From: JBFLVU01 sp964589625
Lineage (GTDB): Bacteria; Acidobacteriota; UBA4820; DSQY01
Reading direction: 5' to 3'
Assembly (NCBI GenBank): GCA_964589625.1
Contig: CAZPSH010000006.1
Span: forward strand, 69,752-133,751
DNA length: 64,000 bases
The position numbers and the translations under genes were made by a program. Below, one piece after another: positions 53,019 to 61,721 of this stretch; positions within the stretch are counted from its first letter, which is position 1, and each line of letters starts with the position of its first letter. A model generated the notes under the pieces. That model searched no databases. It was not told the DNA's origin and saw only the letters and a list, made by a program, of their open reading frames with translations.

Positions 53019-54271
53019 TCAAAGACCTTCTCGCCTGGGGCGTCGGCGTTTTCGGCGTCGGATTCGAGGTCCCTGGATTCGGGGGGCTTGCCGAGGAACT
53101 CCTTGTAGAACTCGTGCTGGATGACGAGGTCCATGATCTCGTTGGTCCCCGTCCAGATCATGATGAGGCGAATGTCCCTCAGCATCCGCTCCACGGGGTA
53201 GACGTTGGTGTAGCCGATGCCGCCCAGGACCTGCATGGCGTGGTTGACCACGTGCCAGGCCATGTCGGTGGAGAAGCGCTTGGATTCGGAGACCATGCGC
53301 CGCACGCGCCCCGGGTCCACGGCGCCCGAATCGATGGCCCGGCAGGTCTCCCGGCAGAGGCCGCGGGCGGCGTCGAGTTCCGTCAGGGCCTGGGCGATCT
53401 TGAAGGAGACCCCTTCGAAGCGGCGGATCTCCTGGCCGAAGGCCTTCCTCCGCGCGGCGTAGCGGGCGGCAATCTCGATGCAGACGCGGGCCATGCCCAG
53501 GGCGCCGCAGGCGCTCGTCATGCGCTCGGGGATCATCATCTGGTCGAAGATGCGGGCGCCCGCGCCGAGGAGCTCCCCCCCGCCGAGCACGTTGGAGGCG
53601 GGGACCCGGCAGTCCTTGAACCGGATCCGCCCCGTCCCCCCGCCGCGCGTGCCCATGAGTCCGTAGACGTGTTCCACCTGGACTCCCTCACCCCGATCCA
53701 CGAGGAAGGCGCTGATGGACCGCTTGGGATCCTTCGGGTCCCCCGTCCGCGCGTAGACCAGGAAGAAGTCGGCCCCTTCGGAGCCCACGACGAAGCGCTT
53801 TTGGCCGTTGAGGACGTAGGCGTCGCCGTCGCGCACGGCGGTGGTGGTGGCGCCGAAGAAGTCGGAGCCGCCGCGCGGCTCCGTCAGGGCCTCGGCGGGC
53901 GCGAGCCGACCCGACAGCATGGGGGCGAGGTACCGCCGCTTCTGGTCCTCCGTTCCGAAATGGTGGAGGGCCTCTCCGACGATGGAGACGAGGGAGTAGA
54001 GGCAGGCGAGGGAGGTCCCCAGGATCCCCACCTCCTCGAGGGCCACCATCTCGGAGGTCCAGGGCAAGTCCCGCCCGCCGTAGGCCGAGGGGAAGCGGAG
54101 CCCCAGGATCCCCCGGCGCCCGGCCTCCTCCAGGTACTCCCGCGGGTACCGGACGCGCTCCGCGTCCATGTCGAGGATCAGCTTCCTGGGAACGGTGCGG
54201 ACGAACTGCCGGATTTCCAGCCTCAGGGAGCGCTCCTGTTCGTTTAGTAGGGTTTCCGGAACGGCGGTCAT
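53015..54271 (-). CDS. acyl-CoA dehydrogenase
   Basis: A 418-residue FAD enzyme catalysing the first step of beta-oxidation. The N-terminal helical domain, the EALTEPRGGSDFFGATTTAV and GQKRFVVGSEGADFFLV middle strands, and the C-terminal RRKAFGQEIRRFEGVSFKIA and QVLGGIGYTNVYPVERMLRD motifs are typical, with the catalytic base in the WTGTNEIMDLVIQ region. It may supply the fadN/fadA steps encoded at 36802-40464. Chain-length specificity unknown. Confidence 0.93.
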   Translation of the reverse strand: MTAVPETLLNEQERSLRLEIRQFVRTVPRKLILDMDAERVRYPREYLEEAGRRGILGLRFPSAYGGRDLPWTSEMVALEEVGILGTSLACLYSLVSIVGEALHHFGTEDQKRRYLAPMLSGRLAPAEALTEPRGGSDFFGATTTAVRDGDAYVLNGQKRFVVGSEGADFFLVYARTGDPKDPKRSISAFLVDRGEGVQVEHVYGLMGTRGGGTGRIRFKDCRVPASNVLGGGELLGAGARIFDQMMIPERMTSACGALGMARVCIEIAARYAARRKAFGQEIRRFEGVSFKIAQALTELDAARGLCRETCRAIDSGAVDPGRVRRMVSESKRFSTDMAWHVVNHAMQVLGGIGYTNVYPVERMLRDIRLIMIWTGTNEIMDLVIQHEFYKEFLGKPPESRDLESDAENADAPGEKVFE

Positions 54272-54611
54272 GGTCCCCTCCCTCTCGTGTCCGGCGGGTA
54301 CACCCGCGCGGTGGTCCTTTGAGCCAGTATAGCACCGGAAGGGGAGGCCCTCCCTTGCCGCCCCCGGGGCCGGGGGCTAGGTTTTCGCCACAGGGGCGCC
54401 GGTGCGGTGCCGCGACGGTGGGGGGTGTACCCCCCGTTTTTCGCGCGGACCCACCTTCGCTCCGGTTTTCCCGGTCCGCCGCCGGGTTCGCCTCGCCCGG
54501 GCCATCTGTCGCACCCTCCCCGGAACCGGGGGACTTCGGCTTTTCTTCGCCCCTCCCCAGGCGTAGACTGACTCCTTTCTCGCCGGGCCCTGCCCGGAGC
54601 GGAGGTCCCTC
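54272..54611. other. 340-base intergenic region between divergent genes
   Basis: No gene seen. A minus-strand extended -10 (TGC-TATACT, plus-strand 54326-54331) probably serves the acyl-CoA dehydrogenase. A plus-strand hairpin with T-run is at 54420-54441. No clear promoter was found for the cyclophilin gene. Confidence 0.6.
54420..54441 (+). terminator. orphan terminator-like hairpin
   Basis: GGGGGG, TGTA loop, CCCCCC, then G and five T, on the plus strand, with no plus-strand gene upstream of it. Confidence 0.45.
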
Positions 54612-55304
54612 ATGAAGACATTCGGCATCGCCACCCTGCTCGCCACATCCTTTCTGATCGGCTCCGCCCTGGCCCAGGGCTTTCAGAACCCCGGCCAAGG
54701 GGCCAAGCCCACCGAGACCGAGAAGGCGCAGCCTCCCGCCGCCAAGATCCAGTCCGAAACGGTGGCGATCCTCCAGACCTCGGCCGGGAGGATCGTCCTG
54801 AGGTTCTTTCCCGGAAAGGCGCCCCTCCACGTGAAGAATTTCGTCACCCTGTGCCGGTCCGGCTTCTACAACGGGACAAAGTTCCACAGGGTCCTCCCGG
54901 GATTCGTGATCCAGGGGGGAGATCCCAACACGAAGGGGGGCGATCCCTCCACGTGGGGCGCGGGAGGCAACGTGGGGGCCGACGGCAAGGAGATCACGGT
55001 CAAGGCCGAGTTCAACGACGTGCACCACGCCCGAGGGATCCTGTCCATGGCCCGCGCCTCCGATCCCGATTCGGCCTCCTCCCAGTTCTTCATCTGCGTG
55101 GGGGACGCTGGCCCCCTGGACCGGCAATACACGGCCTTCGGTGAAGTGATCGAGGGAATGGACGTGGTGGACAAGATCGTGTCGGCCCCGACGGTGGGAG
55201 GCCCCTCGGATCCCGAGGGTTCCAGGCCCAAGAACCCCGTTTCGATCACCAAGGCCTGGATCGAGAAACGATCGCTGGACGGAAAGGCGACACCAGTCAA
55301 GTGA
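54612..55304 (+). CDS. exported cyclophilin-type peptidyl-prolyl isomerase
   Basis: A 230-residue protein with a signal peptide (IATLLATSFLIGSALAQ), a Pro/Lys-rich linker, and a cyclophilin domain: FYNGTKFHRVLPGFVIQGGDP, ARASDPDSASSQFFICVGD and YTAFGEVIEGMDVVDKI. It speeds proline isomerisation during folding of exported proteins. A GGAGCGGAGG site precedes the ATG. The next gene follows after 53 bases. Confidence 0.93.
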   Translation: MKTFGIATLLATSFLIGSALAQGFQNPGQGAKPTETEKAQPPAAKIQSETVAILQTSAGRIVLRFFPGKAPLHVKNFVTLCRSGFYNGTKFHRVLPGFVIQGGDPNTKGGDPSTWGAGGNVGADGKEITVKAEFNDVHHARGILSMARASDPDSASSQFFICVGDAGPLDRQYTAFGEVIEGMDVVDKIVSAPTVGGPSDPEGSRPKNPVSITKAWIEKRSLDGKATPVK

Positions 55305-55357
55305 CGTGGCGCCCGGCGGAGAGAATTCCGCCGAAGGGGACGCTACGGGAGGCGGAC

Positions 55358-56527
55358 ATGGGAATCCAGTTTTGTAACGCGGCCAGGCGCGCCGGGCTCG
55401 TGGTCCTGGCGGCTCTTGGGATGGTCCTGCTGGCGTCCTGCTCGGAGCGGCAGATTACGCTGGGAGTGGCAGCACCCCTCACGGGCGAGCAGGCCCGGAG
55501 CGGGCGCGACGTGGTCAACGGCGTACGGCTCGCCGTGGACGAGTGGAACGCCAAGGGCGGCGTGAACGGCAAGAAGGTGGTCCTCCTGGAGGCCGACGAC
55601 AAGGGCGACCCGGACCAGGCCCTCCTGGTGGCGCGCGACTTCGCGAAGAAAGCCCACGCCGTCGTCGGCCATTACAACTCGCCGTGCACGCTGGCGGCCA
55701 TCGAGGTCTACAGCAAAGAGAAAATCCCCATGATCACCGCCTCGTCCACCAACCCCGACGTGACGGACAGGGGATACCTGACGATCTTCCGGGTCTGCGG
55801 CCGGGACGACCAGCAGGGGCACAGCGCCGCCAAGTTCGTGGCCGACCGCTTTCCGGGCGCGAAGGTCGCCGTGATCCACGACAAGTCCTCCTACGGCCAG
55901 GACCTGGCCAACGAGTTCCTCAAGAACTTCGAGTTCCTCACGAAGACCCAGTCGGCCTTCTACGGCTCCATCGACCGCACGTGCGTGGACATCCCCGCGG
56001 TGGTGGACAAGATCAAGGAGGCCCAGCCAACGGTGGTGTACTTCGGCGGCCTGTGGCCCCAGGGGTCGGAACTCGTCAAGGAGCTGAAGGCCAAGGGCTG
56101 CACGGCGGCCTTTGTGAGCGGGGACGGCTGCATCGATCCCCAGTTTCTGAAGTCGGCGGGCGCCGCGGGGGAGGGCACCCTGGTGACCTTCATCCCCGAC
56201 CAGGAGAAGCTCCCCACGGCCCAGAGCGTCGTGGCCGCCTACAAGCAGAAGTACGGCGAGCTGGGACCCTACTCCCTCTACGCGTACACCGCCGCCACGG
56301 TGGCCCTCACCGGCATCTCCCAGGCGGGCACGACGGACGGCGTCGAAGTGGCGCGCACGCTCCACAAAATCGAGGTGGAGACGCCCTTCGGAAAAATGAA
56401 GTTCGACGAGAAGGGGGACCCCCAGCAGTCCCCGTACGTGATGTGGAAGGTGGAGGGCGGACGCTTCGTGGAGGTTCCCATGGGCGCCCCGCCCGCGCCG
56501 GCGCCGGCTCCCGCCGAAGCCGATTAG
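55358..56527 (+). CDS. second ABC-type branched-chain-amino-acid-like substrate-binding lipoprotein
   Basis: A 389-residue LivJ-type periplasmic binding protein with lipobox LLASC near residue 31, then ITLGVAAPLTGEQARSGRDVVNGVRLAVDEWN, AVVGHYNSPCTLAAIEVYSKEKIPMI and VIHDKSSYGQDLANEF. It ends in a Pro/Ala-rich tail. GGGAGGCGGAC precedes the ATG at 55358. No permease or ATPase genes are adjacent. It is only distantly similar to the lipoprotein at 2739. A strong terminator follows. Confidence 0.9.
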   Translation: MGIQFCNAARRAGLVVLAALGMVLLASCSERQITLGVAAPLTGEQARSGRDVVNGVRLAVDEWNAKGGVNGKKVVLLEADDKGDPDQALLVARDFAKKAHAVVGHYNSPCTLAAIEVYSKEKIPMITASSTNPDVTDRGYLTIFRVCGRDDQQGHSAAKFVADRFPGAKVAVIHDKSSYGQDLANEFLKNFEFLTKTQSAFYGSIDRTCVDIPAVVDKIKEAQPTVVYFGGLWPQGSELVKELKAKGCTAAFVSGDGCIDPQFLKSAGAAGEGTLVTFIPDQEKLPTAQSVVAAYKQKYGELGPYSLYAYTAATVALTGISQAGTTDGVEVARTLHKIEVETPFGKMKFDEKGDPQQSPYVMWKVEGGRFVEVPMGAPPAPAPAPAEAD

Positions 56528-56553
56528 ATCCGGGGAATCTCCCTATTCAATCC

Positions 56554-56580
56554 AAAGGCCGGGGCGAGCCCCGGCCTTTT
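56554..56580 (+). terminator. rho-independent terminator after the binding-protein gene
   Basis: AAAGGCCGGGG, loop CGAG, CCCCGGCCTTTT: an 11-bp stem running into T-rich sequence (TTTTCCCTTTTT). Confidence 0.92.
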
Positions 56581-56630
56581 CCCTTTTTCGGCGGCGGCGC
56601 CCGGGCGTTCCCGCGACGCGCCCCATCGTC

Positions 56631-57020
56631 CTATGAGGACGGACCGGCGCCCAGGAGAATCACGACGGCGGCGGCGGCCCTGCGTTCGTGGGTGAGGCTC
56701 ACGACGGCCGAGTGTCCGCCTATGGCCTCCAGGCGCCGGCGGGCGGCGCCGTGGAAGGCCATCCCCGGAGGGCTTCCTGCCCCCCCCGTCACCTCCAGGT
56801 CCCTCCAGCCCACGCCGCCCCCCCAGCCCGTACCCAGGGCTTTCATGGCGGCTTCCTTGGCGGCGAACCGGGCCGCGTAGGAGGCCCAGGGAGAGGCCCT
56901 CCTCTCGCACGCGGTTCGCTCCGCCGGAGTGAACACGCGGTCCAGCAGCCGGGGGTGTTTGCGGATCGCGGCCTCCACGCGATCCACGTCGCAGAGGTCG
57001 AGCCCCACGGCAAGGATCAT
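56631..57020 (-). CDS. acpS: holo-[acyl-carrier-protein] synthase
   Basis: A 129-residue phosphopantetheinyl transferase that activates acyl carrier proteins. The magnesium-binding Asp is in VGLDLCDVDRVE and the Glu in ARFAAKEAAMKALG; SLTHERRAAAAVVIL closes the fold. It is the last gene of an operon that also encodes two ketoacyl-synthase-like proteins and a hot-dog dehydratase, which gives it a natural partner role. It begins four bases after the TPR gene ends. Confidence 0.93.
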   Translation of the reverse strand: MILAVGLDLCDVDRVEAAIRKHPRLLDRVFTPAERTACERRASPWASYAARFAAKEAAMKALGTGWGGGVGWRDLEVTGGAGSPPGMAFHGAARRRLEAIGGHSAVVSLTHERRAAAAVVILLGAGPSS

Positions 57021-57024
57021 CGGC

Positions 57025-58569
57025 TCACCGCTTCCGGCCCGCAGGCGGCTCCTTTTCGAGCCATTTCCGGAGGGTGGCCACGGGCACTCCCAGGCGCTTG
57101 AGGTGGTTGATGGCGCCCCGGACCGAGGAGCCCATGTCCCGGCAGATGACGAGGCGCTGCTTCCAGGCCTCGACGGCGGCGCTCTTGTAGGAGGGGTCCA
57201 CGCGCATGATCTTCTCGCAGAGGTACCCCAGGTTGTTGGCGGCCCAGCGGTGGAGGGGGTCCAGTTCGAGGGCGCGGCGGTAGGCCTTCTCCGCGTCGAA
57301 ATAGCGGCGGTTCGTCTCCAGAGCGATGCCCAGGTAGTTGTGCACGTTCGGGTCGTCGGGCGCGATCCGGAGGGCCGCCCGCGCCTCCTCCAGCGCCCCC
57401 ACGGGATTCTTGGTGCGGCGGTGGTACTCCGAAAGCCCCAGGTGGGCCCAGTAGTCCGAGGGGTCCAGCGCGAGGGCCCGTTCCAGCGGGTCCCGGGCCC
57501 GGTCCAGGATGCCCTGATCGAGCTGCGTGAGGCCGAGCTGGCACGCCGCGGCGCCCAGATGCGGATCGGCCTTCAGGGCCTCGCGGAAGCAGGCCTGGGC
57601 CTCGTCCATCTGCTTGAGGTGGAAGTGGAGGTTGCCCATGTTGAGCCAGGCCACCGCCAGGGAGGGATTGAGCTCCAGCGCCTTGCGGAAGGCGGGGAGG
57701 GCCTCGGCGTATTTGCCCTGGAGGTAGGAGAGGTACCCCAGGTAATTGAAGACCTCCGCGGAGATGACCTCCCTCGGGGAGAGGTCGAGCAGGTCCGTGA
57801 GGACGGCCCGGGCCATATCGTGGCGGCCCTCGGCGAGGTAGTGGTCGGCGAAGGTGAAGTAGATGCCCCAGTCGCGGGGGTTCACCGACAGCGACATACC
57901 GAAGGCCTGCCGGGCCAGGTGGCGGTCGCCGCGCTCAAGGTGGATCTTGGCCAGCGTGTCCCAGGCCTGGACGAAGTGCCTCTCGCGGCTCACGAGGCGG
58001 TAGAGCCAGGAGAGGGCCCGCGCGTGGTCGCCCATGGCGTGGTAGGCCTGGCCCACGTGATAGGTCAGGCGGAGGTCCTTCGGCGCCAGCCGCCGGGCCT
58101 GCTGGAAGGCCTTCAGGGCGTGGCGGTAGTCCTGACTGGCCATGGCGTAGTAGCCGCACACCTCATAGAAGAGGGCACCCCGCTGGTTCACCGGAACCCC
58201 CTCGAGACGCGCCACGCCCTCCCGGTCCTTCTCCAGGTAGTACTCCACCAGGGCGAGGAGGATGTCCCTCGAGGGGCCAGCCGGGGAACTCCCACCGCTC
58301 AGGCGCGTCCAGACCTTTTGGAGCAGGTCGGGGGAGAAAGCCACCGCCTGGATGTGCGTCCTCCAGAGGTCCGCGACTTTCGCGTGGCGCGCGAGGGCCT
58401 TCTCGGTGACGGAGGCGGCCAGGTGGGGCATGGACCGGACCCGCAAGGCTTCGCCCGCCCGCACCCACGCCTCCGCGGGAGCCCGCGGGGAGAGGGCGGC
58501 CATGGCCCGGTCGAGATCGCGGTCGAACAGGAGTTGTTTCTCGTGCTCTAGAGAGGACATGCGGCTCAC
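57025..58569 (-). CDS. TPR-repeat protein
   Basis: About 514 residues, almost entirely tetratricopeptide repeats (for example FQQARRLAPKDLRLTYHVGQAYHAMGDHARAL and FRKALELNPSLAVAWLNMGNLHFHLKQ). There is no signal peptide, so it is likely a cytoplasmic scaffold. GTG at 58569 overlaps the upstream stop (GTGA); ATG at 58560 is an equally possible start. The operon context (acyl carrier-related genes) does not reveal its client. Confidence 0.85.
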   Translation of the reverse strand: MSRMSSLEHEKQLLFDRDLDRAMAALSPRAPAEAWVRAGEALRVRSMPHLAASVTEKALARHAKVADLWRTHIQAVAFSPDLLQKVWTRLSGGSSPAGPSRDILLALVEYYLEKDREGVARLEGVPVNQRGALFYEVCGYYAMASQDYRHALKAFQQARRLAPKDLRLTYHVGQAYHAMGDHARALSWLYRLVSRERHFVQAWDTLAKIHLERGDRHLARQAFGMSLSVNPRDWGIYFTFADHYLAEGRHDMARAVLTDLLDLSPREVISAEVFNYLGYLSYLQGKYAEALPAFRKALELNPSLAVAWLNMGNLHFHLKQMDEAQACFREALKADPHLGAAACQLGLTQLDQGILDRARDPLERALALDPSDYWAHLGLSEYHRRTKNPVGALEEARAALRIAPDDPNVHNYLGIALETNRRYFDAEKAYRRALELDPLHRWAANNLGYLCEKIMRVDPSYKSAAVEAWKQRLVICRDMGSSVRGAINHLKRLGVPVATLRKWLEKEPPAGRKR

Positions 58570-58853
58570 CGTTCGTACCGGCCGGGTTTTCCGCCGGTCT
58601 TTTCCAGAAGGTCGATGGGACCCATCTCGACCCCCGTGACGTCGTCTTTCGTGGAGGCGTTCGCCTCCATCCGGATCCTGCGTGCCGAATCGTCCCGCCC
58701 GAAGTCTACCGCCACCTCGGCGGGCGCCACAACGTGGCAAAGGGGGAGGAGCCTCGGAAATACCTGGTTCGTCCGGACCGTGGGCCGCTTTCGGCCCACA
58801 TCCACCATCCGAGTCCGGCCATGGCCGTCGAGGCGCGTCCATCCACCGTTCAA
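58566..58853 (-). CDS. mini-MoaC: MoaC homologue with two internal in-frame deletions
   Basis: 95 residues from TTG at 58853 (GGGAGG six bases upstream, TTGA overlap with pgeF). The sequence follows MoaC at both ends and in the middle: RMVDVGRKRPTVR (residues 15-27), LLPLCHVVAPAEVAVDF (35-51), RRIRMEANASTKDDVTGVEM (58-77) and GPIDLLEKTGGKPGRY (78-93). Against E. coli MoaC (about 160 residues) the parts holding Lys51 and Lys131 are missing, while His77 remains. It therefore should not make cyclic pyranopterin. It is either a decaying remnant or a protein reused for something else; intact frame, start signal and operon overlaps favour expression. Confidence 0.75.
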   Translation of the reverse strand: MNGGWTRLDGHGRTRMVDVGRKRPTVRTNQVFPRLLPLCHVVAPAEVAVDFGRDDSARRIRMEANASTKDDVTGVEMGPIDLLEKTGGKPGRYER

Positions 58854-59548
58854 CGGGTCCTCCCGATCACCGCCGCCATGCGGCCCGCCCGCTCTCCGTC
58901 CCTGCGATAGGAACAGCATAACAGGGCCTCGCAGGCCGTACAACGCGACTCCACGTGAACGTTCTCGGGACGCAGCCCGAGAGAGGCCAGCATCCGCGCG
59001 TTCAGGCCGGCCAAGTCCAGGGAGAGGGCGGCGCCCCCCTCATCCACCCAGCCGGGAAAGGCCTCGCGAAAAGCACGGTGGCGAGGCGCGTCCACGCCGT
59101 AACAGCAGGGCCCCACCGCGGGCCCCACGTAGGCCGTCAGGCAGGAGGGCTCCGGGGCAAGGGCCCGGGCCGCGCGTTCCACGATGCGCGCCAGGGTCCC
59201 CTTCCAGCCCGAGTGGACCGCCGCCACGCGGGACCCGTCGGAGGTGGACAGCAGGATGGGGACGCAGTCGGCGGTGACCACGCGCACGGCCTCCCCGGGA
59301 CGGTCGCCCACCAGGGCGTCGGCGGCGCAGGGCGCCTCCTCGGCCCGGACCACGCGGTTCGAGTGGACCTGGTCTGCGCGATGGACGCGGACCCCGCGAT
59401 GGCCGCACTCCTCGAGAAAGCGGGAGAGCCCTTCGGTGGAGACGTCGTGGTCCCCTCGCAGGGTCAAGAACGCGAAGACTCCGCGGGGGAAGTACGGTCC
59501 GAGGTCCAGGTAGGGCCCCGAAGCGCATCGGGCGACGGCCGTTCTCAT
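58850..59548 (-). CDS. pgeF: PgeF / YfiH-family multicopper-type nucleoside phosphorylase-like protein
   Basis: A 232-residue protein of the laccase-domain (DUF152) family with the metal-ligand motifs HSNRV, TADCVPILL, HSGWKG, GPCCYGV and the Cys-rich end CTACEALLCCSYRRDG. Family members edit peptidoglycan precursors (PgeF) or cleave purine nucleosides (LACC1-like). Start ATG 59548 overlaps the upstream stop. Function in this operon is unclear. Confidence 0.9.
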   Translation of the reverse strand: MRTAVARCASGPYLDLGPYFPRGVFAFLTLRGDHDVSTEGLSRFLEECGHRGVRVHRADQVHSNRVVRAEEAPCAADALVGDRPGEAVRVVTADCVPILLSTSDGSRVAAVHSGWKGTLARIVERAARALAPEPSCLTAYVGPAVGPCCYGVDAPRHRAFREAFPGWVDEGGAALSLDLAGLNARMLASLGLRPENVHVESRCTACEALLCCSYRRDGERAGRMAAVIGRTR

Positions 59549-60549
59549 GGGAGGGCCTCCAGGGCGAGTCCCCACCCCGCTCCCCCCGAGGAGACGGCCA
59601 GGAGAAGGCTCCGGCCCACCTCGTCCCGGGCCGCGCGCTCCGCCAGGATCGCCGCTGCGCCGGCCCAGGCCGCCCCGCCACATCCCAGCGGGTACTGGAA
59701 ACGGAGCGATTCGGCGCCGGGCGCCCGGCGGCGCCTCCATTCCTCGGCCTCGCCCTCCCAGAACGGGGTATCGGCGGGAAGGGCCACAACGTCGGCGGAG
59801 GAAGGTCCCCATCCGGCAGAGCGGCCCACGGCGTCGGCCAGGTCGTCGAGGAGCGCGCCCGCATCCACGGGAAACACGTGAGGCTCGCACGGGCGCGCCG
59901 CCCCGGCCCATCCGGCGACGCGCGCCAGGGAGCGCCGGGGTCCCGGGTCCCGCTCCAGCAACAGGGCGTAGGCGCCCTCGCCCGGCGGCCGTGCGCCCCT
60001 CCCTCTCAGGGGCTTGAGAACCTGAAGGAGAAGGGGGTCCAACTCGTCCGTCCCGCCCGCCACCATCCTGACCGCCGCCCCACACGCCACCAAGCGCGAG
60101 GCGTCCACCAGGGCGGCCAGCCCCGAAGCCTCCTTCGCGAGGAGCGTCAGGGAGGGCCCCGTGAGTCCTAGGAGGAGGGCGGCCTGCCCCGCCGGCGCGT
60201 TCCCGGCCGTGAAGGGGAACAGGGCCGGGTTCATGGCCCCCGGCCCCTCGCTCCAGATCCCCCGTTCGAGGGCCACCACGGGCGCCGTCGGACCCCAGGA
60301 CTGTCCCACCGCCTGGCCGGAGGCCGGGATCTCCTCCGGAGGCTGGTGCGCCAGCGCCTGCCGTGCGGCGTGGGCCCACCACAACGAAGCCCCGTCCAAC
60401 CACCGCGTGGACTGCGGCGGAAACCCCTCCCGAAGGGGCAGGTCCGGGGGGACCCTCTGTACGTTTGAGATAGGACCGGGCGGCGGCCAGACGATGCCCG
60501 TCCCCAGGGGGCCCACGCCCCCCGTCCCCGTCACGAAGGGGCCCCTCAC
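59545..60549 (-). CDS. catalytically dead beta-ketoacyl-synthase-like protein (KS-beta / chain-length-factor-like)
   Basis: A 334-residue thiolase-fold protein from GTG at 60549 (GTGA overlap with the active synthase gene). The fold is visible in FVTGTGGVGPLG, GNAPAGQAALLLGLTGPSLTL and SLRFQYPLGCGGAAW. The catalytic residues are replaced: where the synthase has A-C-A-S-S this protein has K-E-A-S-G (Glu140), HGTGT becomes PADTP, and LGH becomes LGC. It should pair with the active enzyme as in type II polyketide or aryl-polyene systems, where a KS-like partner sets chain length. Confidence 0.78.
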   Translation of the reverse strand: MRGPFVTGTGGVGPLGTGIVWPPPGPISNVQRVPPDLPLREGFPPQSTRWLDGASLWWAHAARQALAHQPPEEIPASGQAVGQSWGPTAPVVALERGIWSEGPGAMNPALFPFTAGNAPAGQAALLLGLTGPSLTLLAKEASGLAALVDASRLVACGAAVRMVAGGTDELDPLLLQVLKPLRGRGARPPGEGAYALLLERDPGPRRSLARVAGWAGAARPCEPHVFPVDAGALLDDLADAVGRSAGWGPSSADVVALPADTPFWEGEAEEWRRRRAPGAESLRFQYPLGCGGAAWAGAAAILAERAARDEVGRSLLLAVSSGGAGWGLALEALP

Positions 60550-61721
60550 GGGACCCTCCGGAAGAAGAGGGCGGCATTGTGGCCGCCGAAGGCCAGGTTC
60601 AGAGTCAGTACGCTTCCGACGGGGCCCTCCACCGGCGCAGTCGGCAGAAAGAGGCCCTCGAATTCGGGATTTCTCAGCCCCGCCGTCGGGGGAACGGTCT
60701 GGCAGAGGAGGGTGAGAACGGAGGCAACGGCTTCGAGGGCTCCCGCCGCCCCCAGACAGTGACCCAGGGCCCCTTTGACGGAGGAGACGGGCACCTCCGG
60801 CGCGCGGCGGCCCAGCAGCCGGACCAGGGCCGCGGCCTCCGCGGAGTCGTTGGCCCGGGTGCCCGTGCCGTGCGCGTTTACGGCGTCCACATCCTCCGCC
60901 GTCGCCCCCGCCCCGGCCAGGGCCGCCCGCATGGCCTCCAGGGCGCCCCTCCCTTCGGGATGGGGGGCGGTGGCGTGGTGGGCATCCGCCGAGAGCCCCC
61001 ATCCGGGGAGGGCGGCCAGGGGGCGCGTCCCGCGCGCCCGGACCCGCTCGGCCGATTCGAGGACGAGGAAGGCCGCCCCCTCCCCCACGGCCATTCCCGA
61101 ACGGGTCCGGTCGAAGGGCCGGGGCGGCTCGGACGCGACGAGACGCAGGCTGTTGAAGCCTCCGACGGTCATGCGGGCGAGGGCGTCGGCGCCGCCGGCC
61201 AGAACGCAGTCCGTCTCCCCGAGGGAGATCCACGCCGCGCCCAGGGCGAGGGCGGCCGTGGAGGAGGCGCAGGCGTTGGCCACGGCGCAGCGGGGGCCGC
61301 AGGCGCCGAGGGCGAGGCACAGCAGGTCGGCCGTGGTGGCCGGGACGTGGCGGGTGAGCGTTCGCAGGGAGGGGGTCCGCGCCGCGCCTCCCACCCAGGC
61401 GCCGCAGGCCTCCTCCGATTCGGGCAGGCCGCCCACTCCGGCCCCCGTGGCCACCCCCGCGTGCGAAGGGAGGGTCTCCAGTCCCGCCGAGGACAGGGCT
61501 TCCCGGGCGGCGGCGAAGGCGAGGCGGTCGGTGCGGTTGGGAAAACCCCCTCCGGGGTCGGGGGCCTCGGCCACGAGGTCGCTCCGGAGGCCCCTTCCGT
61601 CGAACCTCCGTAGCGGGGCCACCGCCGTTCTCCCCGAAAGCAGGCCCTGCCAGAGGGCCTCCGCCCCGACGCCGAAGGCCGATACCGCGCCGATCCCCGT
61701 GACATAGCAAGGCGCCGTCAA
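60546..61721 (-). CDS. beta-ketoacyl-[ACP] synthase (FabF/KS-alpha-like)
   Basis: A 391-residue condensing enzyme with the full Cys-His-His triad: VANACASSTAALALG, NAHGTGTRAND and KGALGHCLGAAGA. It starts at TTG 61721, which overlaps the TGA of the dehydratase gene (TTGA) and has GGAGG seven bases upstream. With the dead partner downstream and the dehydratase upstream it forms a small fatty-acid or polyketide-type set. The product cannot be predicted; no ACP gene is in the window. Confidence 0.9.
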   Translation of the reverse strand: MTAPCYVTGIGAVSAFGVGAEALWQGLLSGRTAVAPLRRFDGRGLRSDLVAEAPDPGGGFPNRTDRLAFAAAREALSSAGLETLPSHAGVATGAGVGGLPESEEACGAWVGGAARTPSLRTLTRHVPATTADLLCLALGACGPRCAVANACASSTAALALGAAWISLGETDCVLAGGADALARMTVGGFNSLRLVASEPPRPFDRTRSGMAVGEGAAFLVLESAERVRARGTRPLAALPGWGLSADAHHATAPHPEGRGALEAMRAALAGAGATAEDVDAVNAHGTGTRANDSAEAAALVRLLGRRAPEVPVSSVKGALGHCLGAAGALEAVASVLTLLCQTVPPTAGLRNPEFEGLFLPTAPVEGPVGSVLTLNLAFGGHNAALFFRRVP

